Positions 16,041 through 25,058 of a stretch of DNA of 64,000 bases are shown here, piece by piece. The translations under genes were made by a program, and so were the position numbers. Under the pieces are notes generated by a model. It had not been told where the DNA came from and did not search any database. It worked only from the letters and a program-made list of their open reading frames with translations. Location: positions 1 to 64,000 of the forward strand of contig LNDU01000034.1 of NCBI GenBank assembly GCA_001464735.1. The letters are read 5' to 3'. Within the stretch, counting starts at the first letter, position 1, and every line of letters starts with the position of its first letter. The stretch comes from Nitrospira sp. Ga0074138 (GTDB lineage Bacteria > Nitrospirota > Nitrospiria > Nitrospirales > Nitrospiraceae).

Positions 16041-18560
16041 ATGCTTCCGTCCCTCGCCGCAGTGTTTGTCCTCGGTCTTCTGTGCGGGGCACAGATCTCA
16101 GCTTTTCCGCTCTCCGTTATCGTGCTGTTGGCTGGCATCGCCGTTGGATTCAGCCTTCTCGAACGAGTCGGTTATATCGACTCACCTTCCGCGTTGTTCC
16201 TATATTCTAGCCTCCTCTTGGGAGTAGTCTACTGGAGCCTTGCCACGCCGACGTCGGAGCCTCGCCCGATATCACCGCCACTTCATGAGACGGGTCATGC
16301 CTCAGTCACCGGTCGAGTTATCGCTCCAGTTCAACATAGTGTAGGGCGTCAGACGATCCTGGTTCAAACAGATGCGTTGGATTCTGAAGCGCGACGCATA
16401 CGCCTTGTATGGCGCGACCCGGGTATCACGCTTCATCATGGTGACCATATTGCGTTTCAGGGAAAGCTACACCGTCCAAGAGGGTCCCTGAATCCGGGTG
16501 GATTCGATTATGCTGTCTATATGGAGCGTCACGGTATCGACCGCCTGACCACCGTGACCGGTGCTCAGGCGGTGACGTTGTTAGATGCAGAGACCCCAAT
16601 CGGGTTGTGGAGCGTATGGAACCGGATCGATCATTGGAGGGCCTCGATACGTGCGGCAGCACTCAGAACGTTGAGCCAACCCACACGAGGGCTGTTTCTC
16701 GGCATGATCATCGGTGAACGAGGCTATCTTGACCAAGAGCTCCAAGACTGGTTCATGGTGACCGGAACAGTTCATTTGCTTTCGATCTCCGGTTCACACC
16801 TTGGGTTGGTGGCCATGGTGGCCGTTTGGTTGGTGAGAAGACTTGTACTTGGGCTTCCCGCTGCTCTCTTGTTATCCCTTTCACGAACAGTCACGCCATC
16901 GAAGATTGCCATTCTGTGTGCCTGGCCCACCGTTGCACTCTATGCCTTGCTGGCGGGAGCCGAGTTAGCGACCATGCGTTCACTCGTGATGATCACGCTG
17001 GCAATGATCGCGATGTGGTTAGGGTATGAACGCTATCTGGGTCATGCGATGGCGGTAGCCCTCCTGGCGATTCTCTTGCATGATCCTCGTGCCCTCTTTG
17101 ACATTTCCTTTCAACTGTCATTTCTGTCTGTACTCGCGATGATCAGAATGATCGTCATCCCCACATCAACGAACGACGATCTTGTAGGGGATAACAGTCA
17201 GCTGAGAGACCGTCTCATGAGCCATGCGCTCAAAGCGCTGTCAATGAGCGCGGCTGTGACCGTGGCGACGTTGCCTCTTGTTGCGTTCTATTTCAATCAG
17301 CTTCCGTGGATGGGCATCATGACCAATTTGATGGCTGTTCCATTCACCGGTATTATCTTGGTGCCTTTGGGCCTGTTTGTAGCGTTGTGGACGATTATGA
17401 CGGGGGCCGAGTCTTTGATCCTTGGCCCAGCAATGGAGCAATTGTTCGGATTGATGGTTCTTGGATTGCAGTGGTGTGCCCGCTTCCCAGGAGGGGAGTG
17501 GTATATGGCAGCACCATCAATACCAGCGCTCGCCCTCTTTTACTCCGGGTTACTGGTGACAAGCCTCCAAGCAATACCATGGCGTGTCCGAGTTGCAAGC
17601 GCCGGGCTGACGATGATGTTGATTGGTTGGTGGCTGAGTCCACCTGGATTACAAGCGGACGGCGATCGTTGGCGTGTCACATTTCTTGATGTTGGACAAG
17701 GCGATAGTGCCGTTGTTGAGTTACCGGATGGTCAAATCATCCTTATCGATGGCGGAGGTCGATATGAACGCTTTGACATGGGGAAGAATATAGTCGCACC
17801 GTTTCTGTGGAGTCGTGGCATTCACCATATTGACCATGTCATTGGAACACATGAGCAACTGGATCACGTTGGTGGGTTGATTTGGGTGCTCCGGCATATG
17901 TCCGTTGGACAATACTGGGGTGGGGGGAGAAAACGTTCCGAACAGTTCGTTGAGGATCTACAAGCAGCCCTTCGTGATCACCAGATCGATCAACACATCG
18001 CTGTGCGTGGCCAAGACCTGTTACGGTCCGGTCAGTGCCGACTCAGCATTCTCAATCCACCTGAAACATCAGTGGTCCGTGAGTCGACTCAGCCCTCTAC
18101 CGGGACACTATTGAACAATCTGTCCATTGTCTCGCGACTGCAGTGTGGAGCATCTTCCATCCTTTTTGCGGCTGATATTGAAACTGGTGGATTGAGACAA
18201 TTGAACGAGGAAGGGTACCAACCGGTGACAGTCCTGAAAGTACCGCACCACGGGGCGCGTAGCTCGCTGGATTTTGCCTGGATTCAGCAATTGCACCCAC
18301 AGTATGCAGTGGTCTCGGTTGGTGCGGCCAATCCTTATGGACACCCGGTCGAATCAGTATTGCAAACTTATCAAGACCAACACAGTACGGTTTTTCGTAC
18401 GGACCGCGATGGAGCGATTTGGGTGACAGGTCGGCTCTCAACATCCGAGCTCACGGTGAACCGCATGCGAGATCTTATTGTACAACCGGTCGACTTTCCG
18501 AGTTGTCCTTGGCGCTGTGAGTACCTGAATTGGCACCGGCTTTTCCTTCAATTCTCATAA
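16041..18560 (+). CDS. comEC: ComEC/Rec2-family DNA uptake channel
   Basis: This 839-residue membrane protein is the predicted inner-membrane channel for single-stranded DNA uptake. N-terminal membrane segments and a DUF4131-like soluble region (about 60-180) lead into the Competence domain (about 210-480, with LLSISGSHLGLVAM and many helices). The C-terminal metallo-beta-lactamase-like domain begins with FLDVGQGDSAVVE around Asp550 and has HEQLDHVGG, where ComEC proteins often have HPDADHxGG. RBS GAGGGA precedes the ATG. With pilT/pilU and pilA in this window it suggests type-IV-pilus-based transformation potential. comEA is not visible here. Confidence 0.93.
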   Translation: MLPSLAAVFVLGLLCGAQISAFPLSVIVLLAGIAVGFSLLERVGYIDSPSALFLYSSLLLGVVYWSLATPTSEPRPISPPLHETGHASVTGRVIAPVQHSVGRQTILVQTDALDSEARRIRLVWRDPGITLHHGDHIAFQGKLHRPRGSLNPGGFDYAVYMERHGIDRLTTVTGAQAVTLLDAETPIGLWSVWNRIDHWRASIRAAALRTLSQPTRGLFLGMIIGERGYLDQELQDWFMVTGTVHLLSISGSHLGLVAMVAVWLVRRLVLGLPAALLLSLSRTVTPSKIAILCAWPTVALYALLAGAELATMRSLVMITLAMIAMWLGYERYLGHAMAVALLAILLHDPRALFDISFQLSFLSVLAMIRMIVIPTSTNDDLVGDNSQLRDRLMSHALKALSMSAAVTVATLPLVAFYFNQLPWMGIMTNLMAVPFTGIILVPLGLFVALWTIMTGAESLILGPAMEQLFGLMVLGLQWCARFPGGEWYMAAPSIPALALFYSGLLVTSLQAIPWRVRVASAGLTMMLIGWWLSPPGLQADGDRWRVTFLDVGQGDSAVVELPDGQIILIDGGGRYERFDMGKNIVAPFLWSRGIHHIDHVIGTHEQLDHVGGLIWVLRHMSVGQYWGGGRKRSEQFVEDLQAALRDHQIDQHIAVRGQDLLRSGQCRLSILNPPETSVVRESTQPSTGTLLNNLSIVSRLQCGASSILFAADIETGGLRQLNEEGYQPVTVLKVPHHGARSSLDFAWIQQLHPQYAVVSVGAANPYGHPVESVLQTYQDQHSTVFRTDRDGAIWVTGRLSTSELTVNRMRDLIVQPVDFPSCPWRCEYLNWHRLFLQFS

Positions 18561-18655
18561 CGCCATACGGTCCTCCTCTTTGGCTTTAGTAGCCCCCTCC
18601 TCTGGGAGCCCTCCCCTGGCTGTATGATCTTCCCCCTGATTTCATGGACACGTAG

Positions 18656-19420
18656 TTACGCGACTGCCGCCCTCGCTTCATACTCGGCTGGGGAGTGATA
18701 GCCGAGCGTTGAGTGGCGTCGCTGCCGATTGTAGAACACCTCGATGTATTCGAAGATGTCCTGTTTGGCTTCGTCTCGGGTGGCATAGTGCCGCTGGTAC
18801 ACGAGCTCACGCTTGAGCGTCCCGAAGAAACTTTCGACGTACGCGTTGTCCCAGCAGTTGCCTTTGCGGCTCATGCTCGGGATGAGGCCATACTCCGTGA
18901 GTCGGCGCTGGTAGCTCCTCGCGGCGTATTAACTACCACGGTCCGAATGGTGCACGAGCCCCGCCCTGGGAGTTCGGTTCATCACGGCCATTGTGAGGGC
19001 TTGCTCGGCCAGCTCAACGGTTAATCGCTGGCCCATGGCCCAGCCGACTACCCGGCGTGAATACAGATCAAGCAGAACCGCCAGATAGAGCCAGCCTTCT
19101 AATGTCCAGACGTAGGTCAGGTCTCCGGCCCACACGCGATTGGGAGCCTCAACCGTGAAGGCTCGATCAAGGGTATTCGCAGCCACGGGGAACTGATGCT
19201 GGGACTGGGTGGGGGCGCGCCACTTTGTCACGGTCTTTGCCCGAATGCCGTCTTGGCGCATCAACCGAGCCACGCGATACTCGCCAACGCGGTGTCCCTG
19301 TTTGACCAGGGCGTCCCAGATGCGGGGACTGCCGTACGTCTCTCGCGACTCGGCGAGGGCACGGCACATCAAGCGGATGGGATAGCGACGGTCCTGTTCC
19401 TGGATCACTCGGTATCTCAT
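18656..19420 (-). pseudogene. IS3-family transposase OrfB (DDE domain), interrupted by a stop
   Basis: Reading continuously on the minus strand gives a full IS3 OrfB: an HTH_21-like start (YPIRLMCRALAESRETYGSPRIW), the rve integrase core with Asp in VWAGDLTYVWT, Asp in HHSDRGS, and Glu in NAYVESFFGTLKREL. A TAA at 18929-18931 falls just after HHSDRGS, where relatives have Gln (DRGSQYAA), consistent with a CAA to TAA change. The stop removes the catalytic Glu. The frame is open on both sides, so decay is recent. Its ATG overlaps the orfA stop as ATGA. Confidence 0.88.
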
Positions 19421-19713
19421 CGCGACTCCTTCGCGAAGAACGCCGCCGCACGTCTTAAAAAATCCCGCTCTTGTTTCAAGATGGCATTTTCACACCGGAG
19501 TTGGACCAGTTCCGTCCGTTCGGCCCGTAGGGAGTGTCGAGTCTGTCCACGCCCCTCTGCCTGCTGGTGCTCGCCGCGCCAGCGATAGAGCAGGTGGTCG
19601 GCAATGCCCAGCTCTCTGGCCACTTGCGCGATAGGTCGTGCTGAGTCTCGGACCAACCGAACTGCTTCCGCCTTAAACTCCTCTGTGTACTGCCGTCTGG
19701 TCTTGGTGCTCAT
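19417..19713 (-). CDS. IS3-family OrfA (HTH transposase subunit)
   Basis: This 98-residue protein has the HTH_Tnp_1 domain typical of IS3 OrfA: RQYTEEFKAEAVRLVRDS, then ARELGIADHLLYRWRGEH, and a C-terminal leucine-zipper-like coil (ERTELVQLRCENAILKQERDFLRRA). The start at 19713 has GGAGGA just upstream. The frame stays open back to 20148, but that part crosses the IS end and does not look coding. A U UUU UUA slippery heptamer lies near its 3' end. It appears intact, unlike orfB. Confidence 0.88.
   Translation of the reverse strand: MSTKTRRQYTEEFKAEAVRLVRDSARPIAQVARELGIADHLLYRWRGEHQQAEGRGQTRHSLRAERTELVQLRCENAILKQERDFLRRAAAFFAKESR
19456..19462 (-). promoter_or_regulatory. Candidate -1 frameshift slippery site (OrfAB fusion)
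   Basis: Read on the minus strand the sequence is T TTT TTA, in phase with orfA codons TTT TTA (Phe-Leu in RDFLRR). A -1 slip gives an open frame through the orfA end directly into orfB. IS3 elements commonly make OrfAB this way. A stimulatory stem-loop was not identified. The orfB nonsense codon would still truncate the fusion. Confidence 0.5.
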
Positions 19714-19925
19714 ACCGTCCTCCAATCTCATCAAACTCCTCCTTATACAGGTGTCTGTGAAATCGGGGGAAGGTCCCTGGCGCTCCGCCATGCCGGCACG
19801 ACGGAGGCTGTACTGCTGCTCATTCAGGCCGGCTTTATTGCCGCGATGATCACTGTGTTGGAAATCAGCGGTCGTTGTCGATAGGGACTTGCACTCTTGC
19901 CTCATTCCCGTTACAAGATTCTTCC

Positions 19926-20960
19926 ATGGTGCCAACCGTTGAATGGAAAGATGGAGCTGTCCGGCTGCTCGATCAAAGCCAACTTCCAGGAGCAGTGGAG
20001 TTCCTCGACTGTCGGGACTACAAGGCCGTCGCAGACGCGATTCGCACGTTGAAAGTTCGTGGAGCGCCGGCCATCGGCGTGACGGCAGCGATGGGTGTCG
20101 CCTTGGGCGCGCAGGCCATCCGTGCGACTGACTACCCAACCTTTGCACAGACAGTCCTCACGATCTGTGACGACTTGGCCGCGACCAGGCCAACGGCGGT
20201 CAATCTCTTCTGGGCTCTTGAGCGGATGAGGTGGAAGCTGGAGTCGGTACGAGCTCAGCCGGTCTCGACGATCAAGCAAGTCCTTATTTCTGAATCTCAA
20301 GCTATACTTGAAGAAGACATTACGCTCTGCAAGACCATGGGGCGCCATGGGGCGGAGCTGATCCGTGATGGACAGACGGTTTTGACTCACTGCAATGCCG
20401 GTTCACTCGCGACGGCAGGCTATGGAACGGCACTTGGGGTCATTCGCGCTGCGTATGAACAGGGCAAGAAAGTCAATGTGATTGCGGACGAAACTCGTCC
20501 TGTACTTCAGGGTTCTCGCCTCACAGCATGGGAGCTGATGCAGGATCACATTCCTGTCACGTTGATTACCGACAATATGGCAGGCTCACTCATGAGGCAG
20601 GGAAAGATTCATCTCTGCGTCGTCGGGGCCGATCGCATTGCGGCGAACGGAGATGTGGCCAATAAGATCGGCACCTATTCGGTGGCAGTCTTGGCGAAGG
20701 CGCACAATATTCCGTTCTACGTGGCAGCTCCCTATTCAACCATCGATCTTAAAACGAAGTCCGGTGATCAGATTCCAATTGAGCAGCGAAATCCATCCGA
20801 AGTCACGAGCATCCATGGCAGCCACCCCGTCGCACCCGAAGGTGTGGCCGTCTACAATCCTGCCTTCGATGTCACACCGGCTGAACTGATCACGGGCATC
20901 ATCACCGAGCGAGGCGTCTTCAAGCCAAGTGAACTCGCATCACAGTTTCAATCAAAGTAG
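19926..20960 (+). CDS. mtnA: Methylthioribose-1-phosphate isomerase
   Basis: MtnA converts 5-methylthioribose-1-phosphate to methylthioribulose-1-phosphate in methionine salvage. The 344-residue protein belongs to the eIF2B-alpha-like isomerase family, with RGAPAIGV at 45-52, Cys156 in [18 protein letters not shown], and Asp236 in [12 protein letters not shown] as the catalytic pair. ATG 19926 is chosen; an in-frame TTG at 19875 adds an unlikely extension. There is no Shine-Dalgarno sequence. The IS3 right end is 150 bp upstream, so its native promoter may have been displaced. No other salvage gene is adjacent. Confidence 0.94.
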   Translation: MVPTVEWKDGAVRLLDQSQLPGAVEFLDCRDYKAVADAIRTLKVRGAPAIGVTAAMGVALGAQAIRATDYPTFAQTVLTICDDLAATRPTAVNLFWALERMRWKLESVRAQPVSTIKQVLISESQAILEEDITLCKTMGRHGAELIRDGQTVLTHCNAGSLATAGYGTALGVIRAAYEQGKKVNVIADETRPVLQGSRLTAWELMQDHIPVTLITDNMAGSLMRQGKIHLCVVGADRIAANGDVANKIGTYSVAVLAKAHNIPFYVAAPYSTIDLKTKSGDQIPIEQRNPSEVTSIHGSHPVAPEGVAVYNPAFDVTPAELITGIITERGVFKPSELASQFQSK

Positions 20961-21287
20961 TTTGCTTTTCCCCGTAAGGTACCGTGCGCTGCATAGCTCA
21001 ATCTTCATCTCGTGCTAGGTTTGTGAAGTACTGAAGCACCATGAGTGATATGCGGGTAGCGGATTTAAGAGGCAGGTTAGTAGAAGCAGTGTCTTCCGAA
21101 AAGTTAAGCACTTTTATCTCAGAAGTCACTCGGGCGAAGTTGCATTCGGCTGTCAAGACTTTGAAAGCTGCCTATTGGGCTGCGAGCAAGAGGCAGTGGA
21201 GGACCAGCCTTGCTGACGATTGGAAACACATCGGTGGCGAAGGATGAGACGCTTGAGGCAGACTATTGGCTACGTCAACCGACATTA
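20961..21287. other. Gap between mtnA and the adhesin-E-like gene
   Basis: The stretch contains a 68-codon open frame on the plus strand (21041-21247) with no ribosome site, no recognisable domain and ordinary composition. I do not call it. No tRNA, strong hairpin or promoter was seen. mtnA and the next gene converge here. Confidence 0.5.
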
Positions 21288-21710
21288 CTACGCCTTCCCA
21301 CACGCCGCCTCCCATACACCTTGATTCAGACTTGCTGGTTCAACAGCGATCCAGTGGCCTTCGCTGGTGTGTCCGGCACCACCAATCACCTCGCCTGTCC
21401 CCATGTGGCCGTAGAAATCGGTGGTTTCCAGATTCCGAACACGTTTTTCGGCACAATTGAACTGTTTAGTCATCTTGGTGGAATAAAATCGAGTAGGGGA
21501 CCTGTTGCCCTGCATCCACTTCCAGTCGATCAACGCGGAAATGGTCACCAGATTGCCTTCTCTGTGTATGGTAGCAGCATCGGCGTACACCATTTGCAAT
21601 GGATGCGATTGATACTGAGCGTCAATAGCCACCCATTGAGCATAGAGAGGCGTCGAGCTGAGAATTAGGAACATAGCCAGGAGCCAGACAAATCGACGAG
21701 ACGTCAGCAT
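21288..21710 (-). CDS. Secreted protein with adhesin-E-like domain
   Basis: The 140-residue product has a signal peptide (RRFVWLLAMFLILSSTPLYAQ, cleavage near residue 21). A compact beta-rich domain follows with WVAIDAQYQ, VYADAATI, VTISALIDWK, STKMTKQFNCAEKRVRNLE and a final AACGK. This pattern matches the surface-adhesin protein E type domain found in many small exported proteins (KxxxxxDCxxxxxR-like core and two cysteines). Start 21710 is supported by GGGAGG eight bases upstream. It is monocistronic upstream of pyk's 3' end. Ligand and function are unknown. Confidence 0.75.
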   Translation of the reverse strand: MLTSRRFVWLLAMFLILSSTPLYAQWVAIDAQYQSHPLQMVYADAATIHREGNLVTISALIDWKWMQGNRSPTRFYSTKMTKQFNCAEKRVRNLETTDFYGHMGTGEVIGGAGHTSEGHWIAVEPASLNQGVWEAACGKA

Positions 21711-21861
21711 CTCTGTGTCCTCCCGTTCCAACATCATTGTATCACCCGAGGTGTATGAAGAGAACGGGTTCTCTCTTGGTCTCTCGTGTGAAAGGATCAT
21801 TCAGAGAAGAATGTGGGGAGGGGAAAGTCGTATGGTGATGCAAATCCGGTGGAGAGTGGAG

Positions 21862-23316
21862 TTAGCCGACTTCATGCAGTTTGAGCAGATTGGTTCTGCC
21901 CGGTTGCGCCGCAAGCGTGCCGGAGACGATGACGAGCCTGTCGCCGGCTGTGACCAACCCCTCCGCCTTGAGCACGCGTTCGGCTTCCTTGATCCGCGCA
22001 TCAGTCTGCTCAACTTGCGGCATGGTGAATGAACGGACGCCCCAATAGAGTGCCATCCGCTGTCTGACCGCCTCATGAGGAGTCAGGGCCAGAATCGGTG
22101 CGGTCGGGCGTTGCTTCGAAACCAGCCGAGCTGTGGCACCTCGCTCGCTGAACGCCACGATGGCACGTGCATCGATTCCTCTGGCTGCAGAAGAGGCCGC
22201 AGCGCAGATGGCTTCTGGTATGGAAAGATTGTCCAGGTCGGCTTGCCGCTTGCGCAGCATGCCAGGTTCGGTGCCCTCTTCTGACGCGCGAATGATGCGA
22301 TCCATTACTTCAACTGTCTCGGTAGGATGGGCACCGACGGCTGTTTCGGCTGAGAGCATCAAGGCGTCGCTCCCGTCGAAGATAGCGTTCGCGACATCGG
22401 AAGCCTCCGCTCTTGTCGGGCGCAGGGCCTGTGTCATTGATTCCAGCATCTGCGTGGCAGTGATGACAATGCGCCGCCGCCGGTTGCCTTCTAGAATAAT
22501 CCGCTTCTGCAGAACTGGCACCGCTTCAGGCCCCATCTCGACACCCAGGTCTCCACGGGCGATCATCACCCCGTCCGCTCGTTCCAAGATTTCGTCTAAC
22601 GTCGTCACGGCTTCAGCCCGTTCGATTTTGGCGATGAGTGGGATCGTACTTCCATGCTCGGCCAAGACAGCCCGTGCCGCGTCAATGTCCTGTGGCCCTC
22701 GCACAAAGGAGAGGGCGATATAGTCCACGCCATTCTCGACGCCGAAGCGAATGTCTTCCTGATCCTTCTCAGTCAAGGTAGGAGCACTGACGGCTGTTCC
22801 AGGCAGGTTGATCCCTTTGTGTGAGGTGATCGTGCCCCCGGTCAGGACGGAACAGTCGATCAGATTGTCTGTAATACGAACGGCTTGTAGCTCGATGAGT
22901 CCATCATTGATGAGCACGCGTGATCCGACCTGGAGGTCGCGGGTGAGCGAAGCATAGGTGACTGGGATCTCTGGAAGAGGGGTGGGAACAGAGGTGTGGG
23001 TGTCGCGCAGTTCCGCCGATTGAGCTGATGTCCGCAACCGCACCACCTGGCCGGTGCGGACTTCAATGCCTTCCTTCGGCAATAGGCCCACGCGAATTCT
23101 GGGACCTTGCAAATCCTGGATAATCGCTACCGCTGCTCCGCGTCGTGCGGCTGCGTCTCGGATGGCGGTGATGGCTGTTGCATGGGATTCATGAGTGCCA
23201 TGAGAGAAATTCAGCCGAGCAGCATTCATGCCGTTTTCAATCAATCGGCTTAGGATGGCCGGTGAACAGCTCGCCGGTCCGATGGTGCAGACGATCTTGG
23301 CTTTGCGCATGCTCAT
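21862..23316 (-). CDS. pyk: Pyruvate kinase
   Basis: Pyk makes pyruvate and ATP from phosphoenolpyruvate at the end of glycolysis. The 484-residue protein has KIVCTIGPAS at the start, ARLNFSHGTHE, IIQDLQGPRIRVG, KIERAEAV, MIARGDLGVEMG and ATQMLESM. The LMLSAETAVGAHP segment has Ala where MLSGETA is usual. The C-terminal allosteric domain (about 350-484) is present. The IS256 left end is only 104 bp upstream of the ATG, so the promoter may be altered or supplied by the element. Confidence 0.96.
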   Translation of the reverse strand: MSMRKAKIVCTIGPASCSPAILSRLIENGMNAARLNFSHGTHESHATAITAIRDAAARRGAAVAIIQDLQGPRIRVGLLPKEGIEVRTGQVVRLRTSAQSAELRDTHTSVPTPLPEIPVTYASLTRDLQVGSRVLINDGLIELQAVRITDNLIDCSVLTGGTITSHKGINLPGTAVSAPTLTEKDQEDIRFGVENGVDYIALSFVRGPQDIDAARAVLAEHGSTIPLIAKIERAEAVTTLDEILERADGVMIARGDLGVEMGPEAVPVLQKRIILEGNRRRRIVITATQMLESMTQALRPTRAEASDVANAIFDGSDALMLSAETAVGAHPTETVEVMDRIIRASEEGTEPGMLRKRQADLDNLSIPEAICAAASSAARGIDARAIVAFSERGATARLVSKQRPTAPILALTPHEAVRQRMALYWGVRSFTMPQVEQTDARIKEAERVLKAEGLVTAGDRLVIVSGTLAAQPGRTNLLKLHEVG

Positions 23317-23372
23317 GTGAAAGCAGCTCCATACTACTCATCCGGAAGACAGGAACAGGATATCACAGATCC

Positions 23373-23406
23373 ATTTGTACACCTCGTTAATGAAGGATTG
23401 ATGTAG
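23373..23406 (+). repeat. Relic resembling the IS256 right junction
   Basis: ATTTGTACACCTC (23373-23385) matches the IS right end ATTTACACACCTC (24799-24811) in 11 of 13 positions. Both are followed within about 25 bp by the identical ATTGATGTAG (23397-23406; 24825-24834). The copy lies outside the element's left end and in direct orientation. It may be the scar of an older insertion or a tandem element. Confidence 0.5.
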
Positions 23407-23419
23407 AGGTACCATCTTT

Positions 23420-24810
23420 AGGTGTGGAAATAGGATGAAGGCGGCGTACCCTTTCGGTTGGACATCAACCAACCACGCCTCCGTTGGAGCGGAGGAGAAA
23501 GGATACGCCACCATGAAGCAGAGAACCAGCACCGCAGCCATGGAGTCAAGCGCGGTGTGTTACGCGACGCTGGAGCAGTGGGCTCGGGGGCAGATTCAAG
23601 CCCAGTTGCAACACCTCTTGGAGGAAGAAGTGACCACGTTCCTCGGCCGAGCCCGGCACGAGCGCCGTGGCGCGGTGTCGCCGATCGATCCACCAACCGG
23701 GAGCCGAAATGGCTACGGTAAACCACGCGCCTTCTCGATGATGAGTGGGACGGTGACGGTCCGACGCCCGCGCGTTCGCGATCTGACGGCCCGGTTTGAA
23801 AGCACGGTGCTCCCGCTTTTCACGCGACGCACCCAGGAGGTCGGCACGCTGCTTCCGGAGCTGTACCTGCACGGGCTGTCCGCTGGAGACTTTGAGCTGG
23901 CGCTACGCGGCCTGCTGGGCGAGGGGGCGCCGCTATCGGCAAGCTCGCTGCAACGGCTGAAGGCTCGCTTCGAGCTTGAGTACGAGACGTGGGCGAAACG
24001 GGATCTGTCGGATCTGCAGATCGTCTAGTGGTGGGCCGACGGCCTGTACGTGAAGGCGGGTATCGAGGACCGCAAGCGCGCACTCCTCACGATCGTGGGC
24101 GCACTCAGCACGGGCGAGAAGATTGTGCTGGCCTGTGAGAGTGGCGAGCGGGAGAGCAAGGAGAGTTGGCTGAAGATCTTGCGCGATCTCAAACACCGCG
24201 GACTCACCTTCCCGCGGCTGACGGTGGCCGATGGGCATCTCGGGATCTGGGCAGCCGTCGGCGAAATTCACCCGACAGGAGCGGAACAGCGGTGCTGGAA
24301 CCACAAGATCACCAATGTCCTCAATGATCTGCCGAGGCGAATCCAGCCACAGGCGGCCGAGCTGCTGAAGGCGATGCCGTATGCGGAGACGAAAGCCGAA
24401 TGCGAACGGCGGCGTGATGAATTCGTGCAGACATACCGGAGGACGGAGAAGAACGCCGTCGACACGCTGCTGCGGGACTGGGATCGCATGGTCACGTTCT
24501 ACGCGTTCCCACAAGCACACTGGATTCATCTCCGAACGACGAACATCGTGGAATCACCCTTCGCTTCGGTGCGACTCCGTACGGACGCGTCCCGCCGCTA
24601 CAAACGCGTAGAGGGAGCCCAGGCCATCATCTGGAAGATGCTTCGGGTGGCTGAGCAGTCGTGGAGAAAACTCAATGCGCCGGAGCTGCTGCCGCTGGTC
24701 GCCTCTGGTGTGCCCTTCACCGATGGAAGAATGACCAGATCAGGCAAGGCGAACAGCAATAGAAACCACCAGTCCGAGAGGACCGCCGCCTGAACCTGAT
24801 TTACACACCT
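23420..24810 (+). mobile_element. IS256-family (mutator type) insertion sequence, about 1.39 kb
   Basis: The left end AGGTGTGGAAATAGG (23420-23434), followed by ATGAAGGCGGCG, matches the complement of the right end, AGGTGTGTAAATCAGG then TTCAGGCGGCG, with few differences. One transposase gene fills the element, as usual for the family. No 8-9 bp target duplication is evident (CCATCTTT left, CTTGACGA right). It lies between pyk and the MinD-like gene. Confidence 0.87.
23513..24793 (+). pseudogene. IS256-family transposase interrupted by an amber codon
   Basis: The reading frame encodes a typical mutator-type transposase: N-terminal LEEEVTTFLGRARHER and RNGYGKPR, then a DDE domain with Asp in WWADGLYVKAG, Asp in VADGHLGIW and Glu in TTNIVESPFASVRLRT. 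A TAG at 24026-24028, codon 172, sits where relatives have Tyr (VYWWADG). All three catalytic residues lie after the stop, so the N-terminal fragment alone cannot transpose. The start ATG 23513 has AAAGGA nine bases upstream. The rest of the frame is intact, which suggests recent inactivation or a base-call error. Confidence 0.88.
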
Positions 24811-25058
24811 CTTGACGATGGCTCATTGATGTAGGGATTTGCGCAGTGAATTGGTTACAGCTTGATCCGGTGCTCACGTGTCAGTGACGTGGAGACAAGA
24901 TGATTCCGGCGTCCGGTCACTTCTATATGGCCGTTTGGAATCGTGCATTTCCTTTTCTTTTGTTCCTCAGCCGGTACAATGACTTCATCAGAAGCGTTTG
25001 TTCTTCCACAGACCCTAGACTTCGAGGCACCTCTCCTACAAACGAAACGGCAGGTACC

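Larger units (their letters stand above)
18626..19775 (-). mobile_element. IS3-family insertion sequence, about 1.15 kb, decayed
   Basis: Terminal inverted repeats are visible: 18626-18651 (GATCTTCCCCCTGATTTCAT then GGACAC) against the complement of 19751-19775 (GACCTTCCCCCGATTTCACA then GACAC), with four differences. Between them lie orfA and orfB on the minus strand. No clear 3-4 bp target duplication flanks it. A CCTGGC occurs just outside both ends (18615-18620 and 19776-19781), offset by 5 bp on the left, and may be chance. It separates comEC from mtnA. Confidence 0.88.

Noticed and set aside
17821..17880. ComEC beta-lactamase motif HEQLDH as a broken metal site
   Set aside because: ComEC proteins commonly lack the second His of HxHxDH, so this is within normal variation.
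19714..20148. N-terminal extension of the IS3 orfA reading frame
   Set aside because: It crosses the IS right end and enters the mtnA coding region on the opposite strand; the family start is at 19713 with a ribosome site.
21041..21247. 68-codon open frame after mtnA
   Set aside because: No ribosome site, domain, or supportive context.
18929..24028. Stop-codon reassignment (TAA and TAG read as amino acids)
   Set aside because: More than fifty other genes here end normally at TAA, TAG or TGA with family-typical lengths; only the two transposases are interrupted.
24900..25058. Upstream extension of the MinD-like ATPase
   Set aside because: ParA/MinD proteins begin just before the Walker A motif, as at ATG 25059; the extension looks non-coding.
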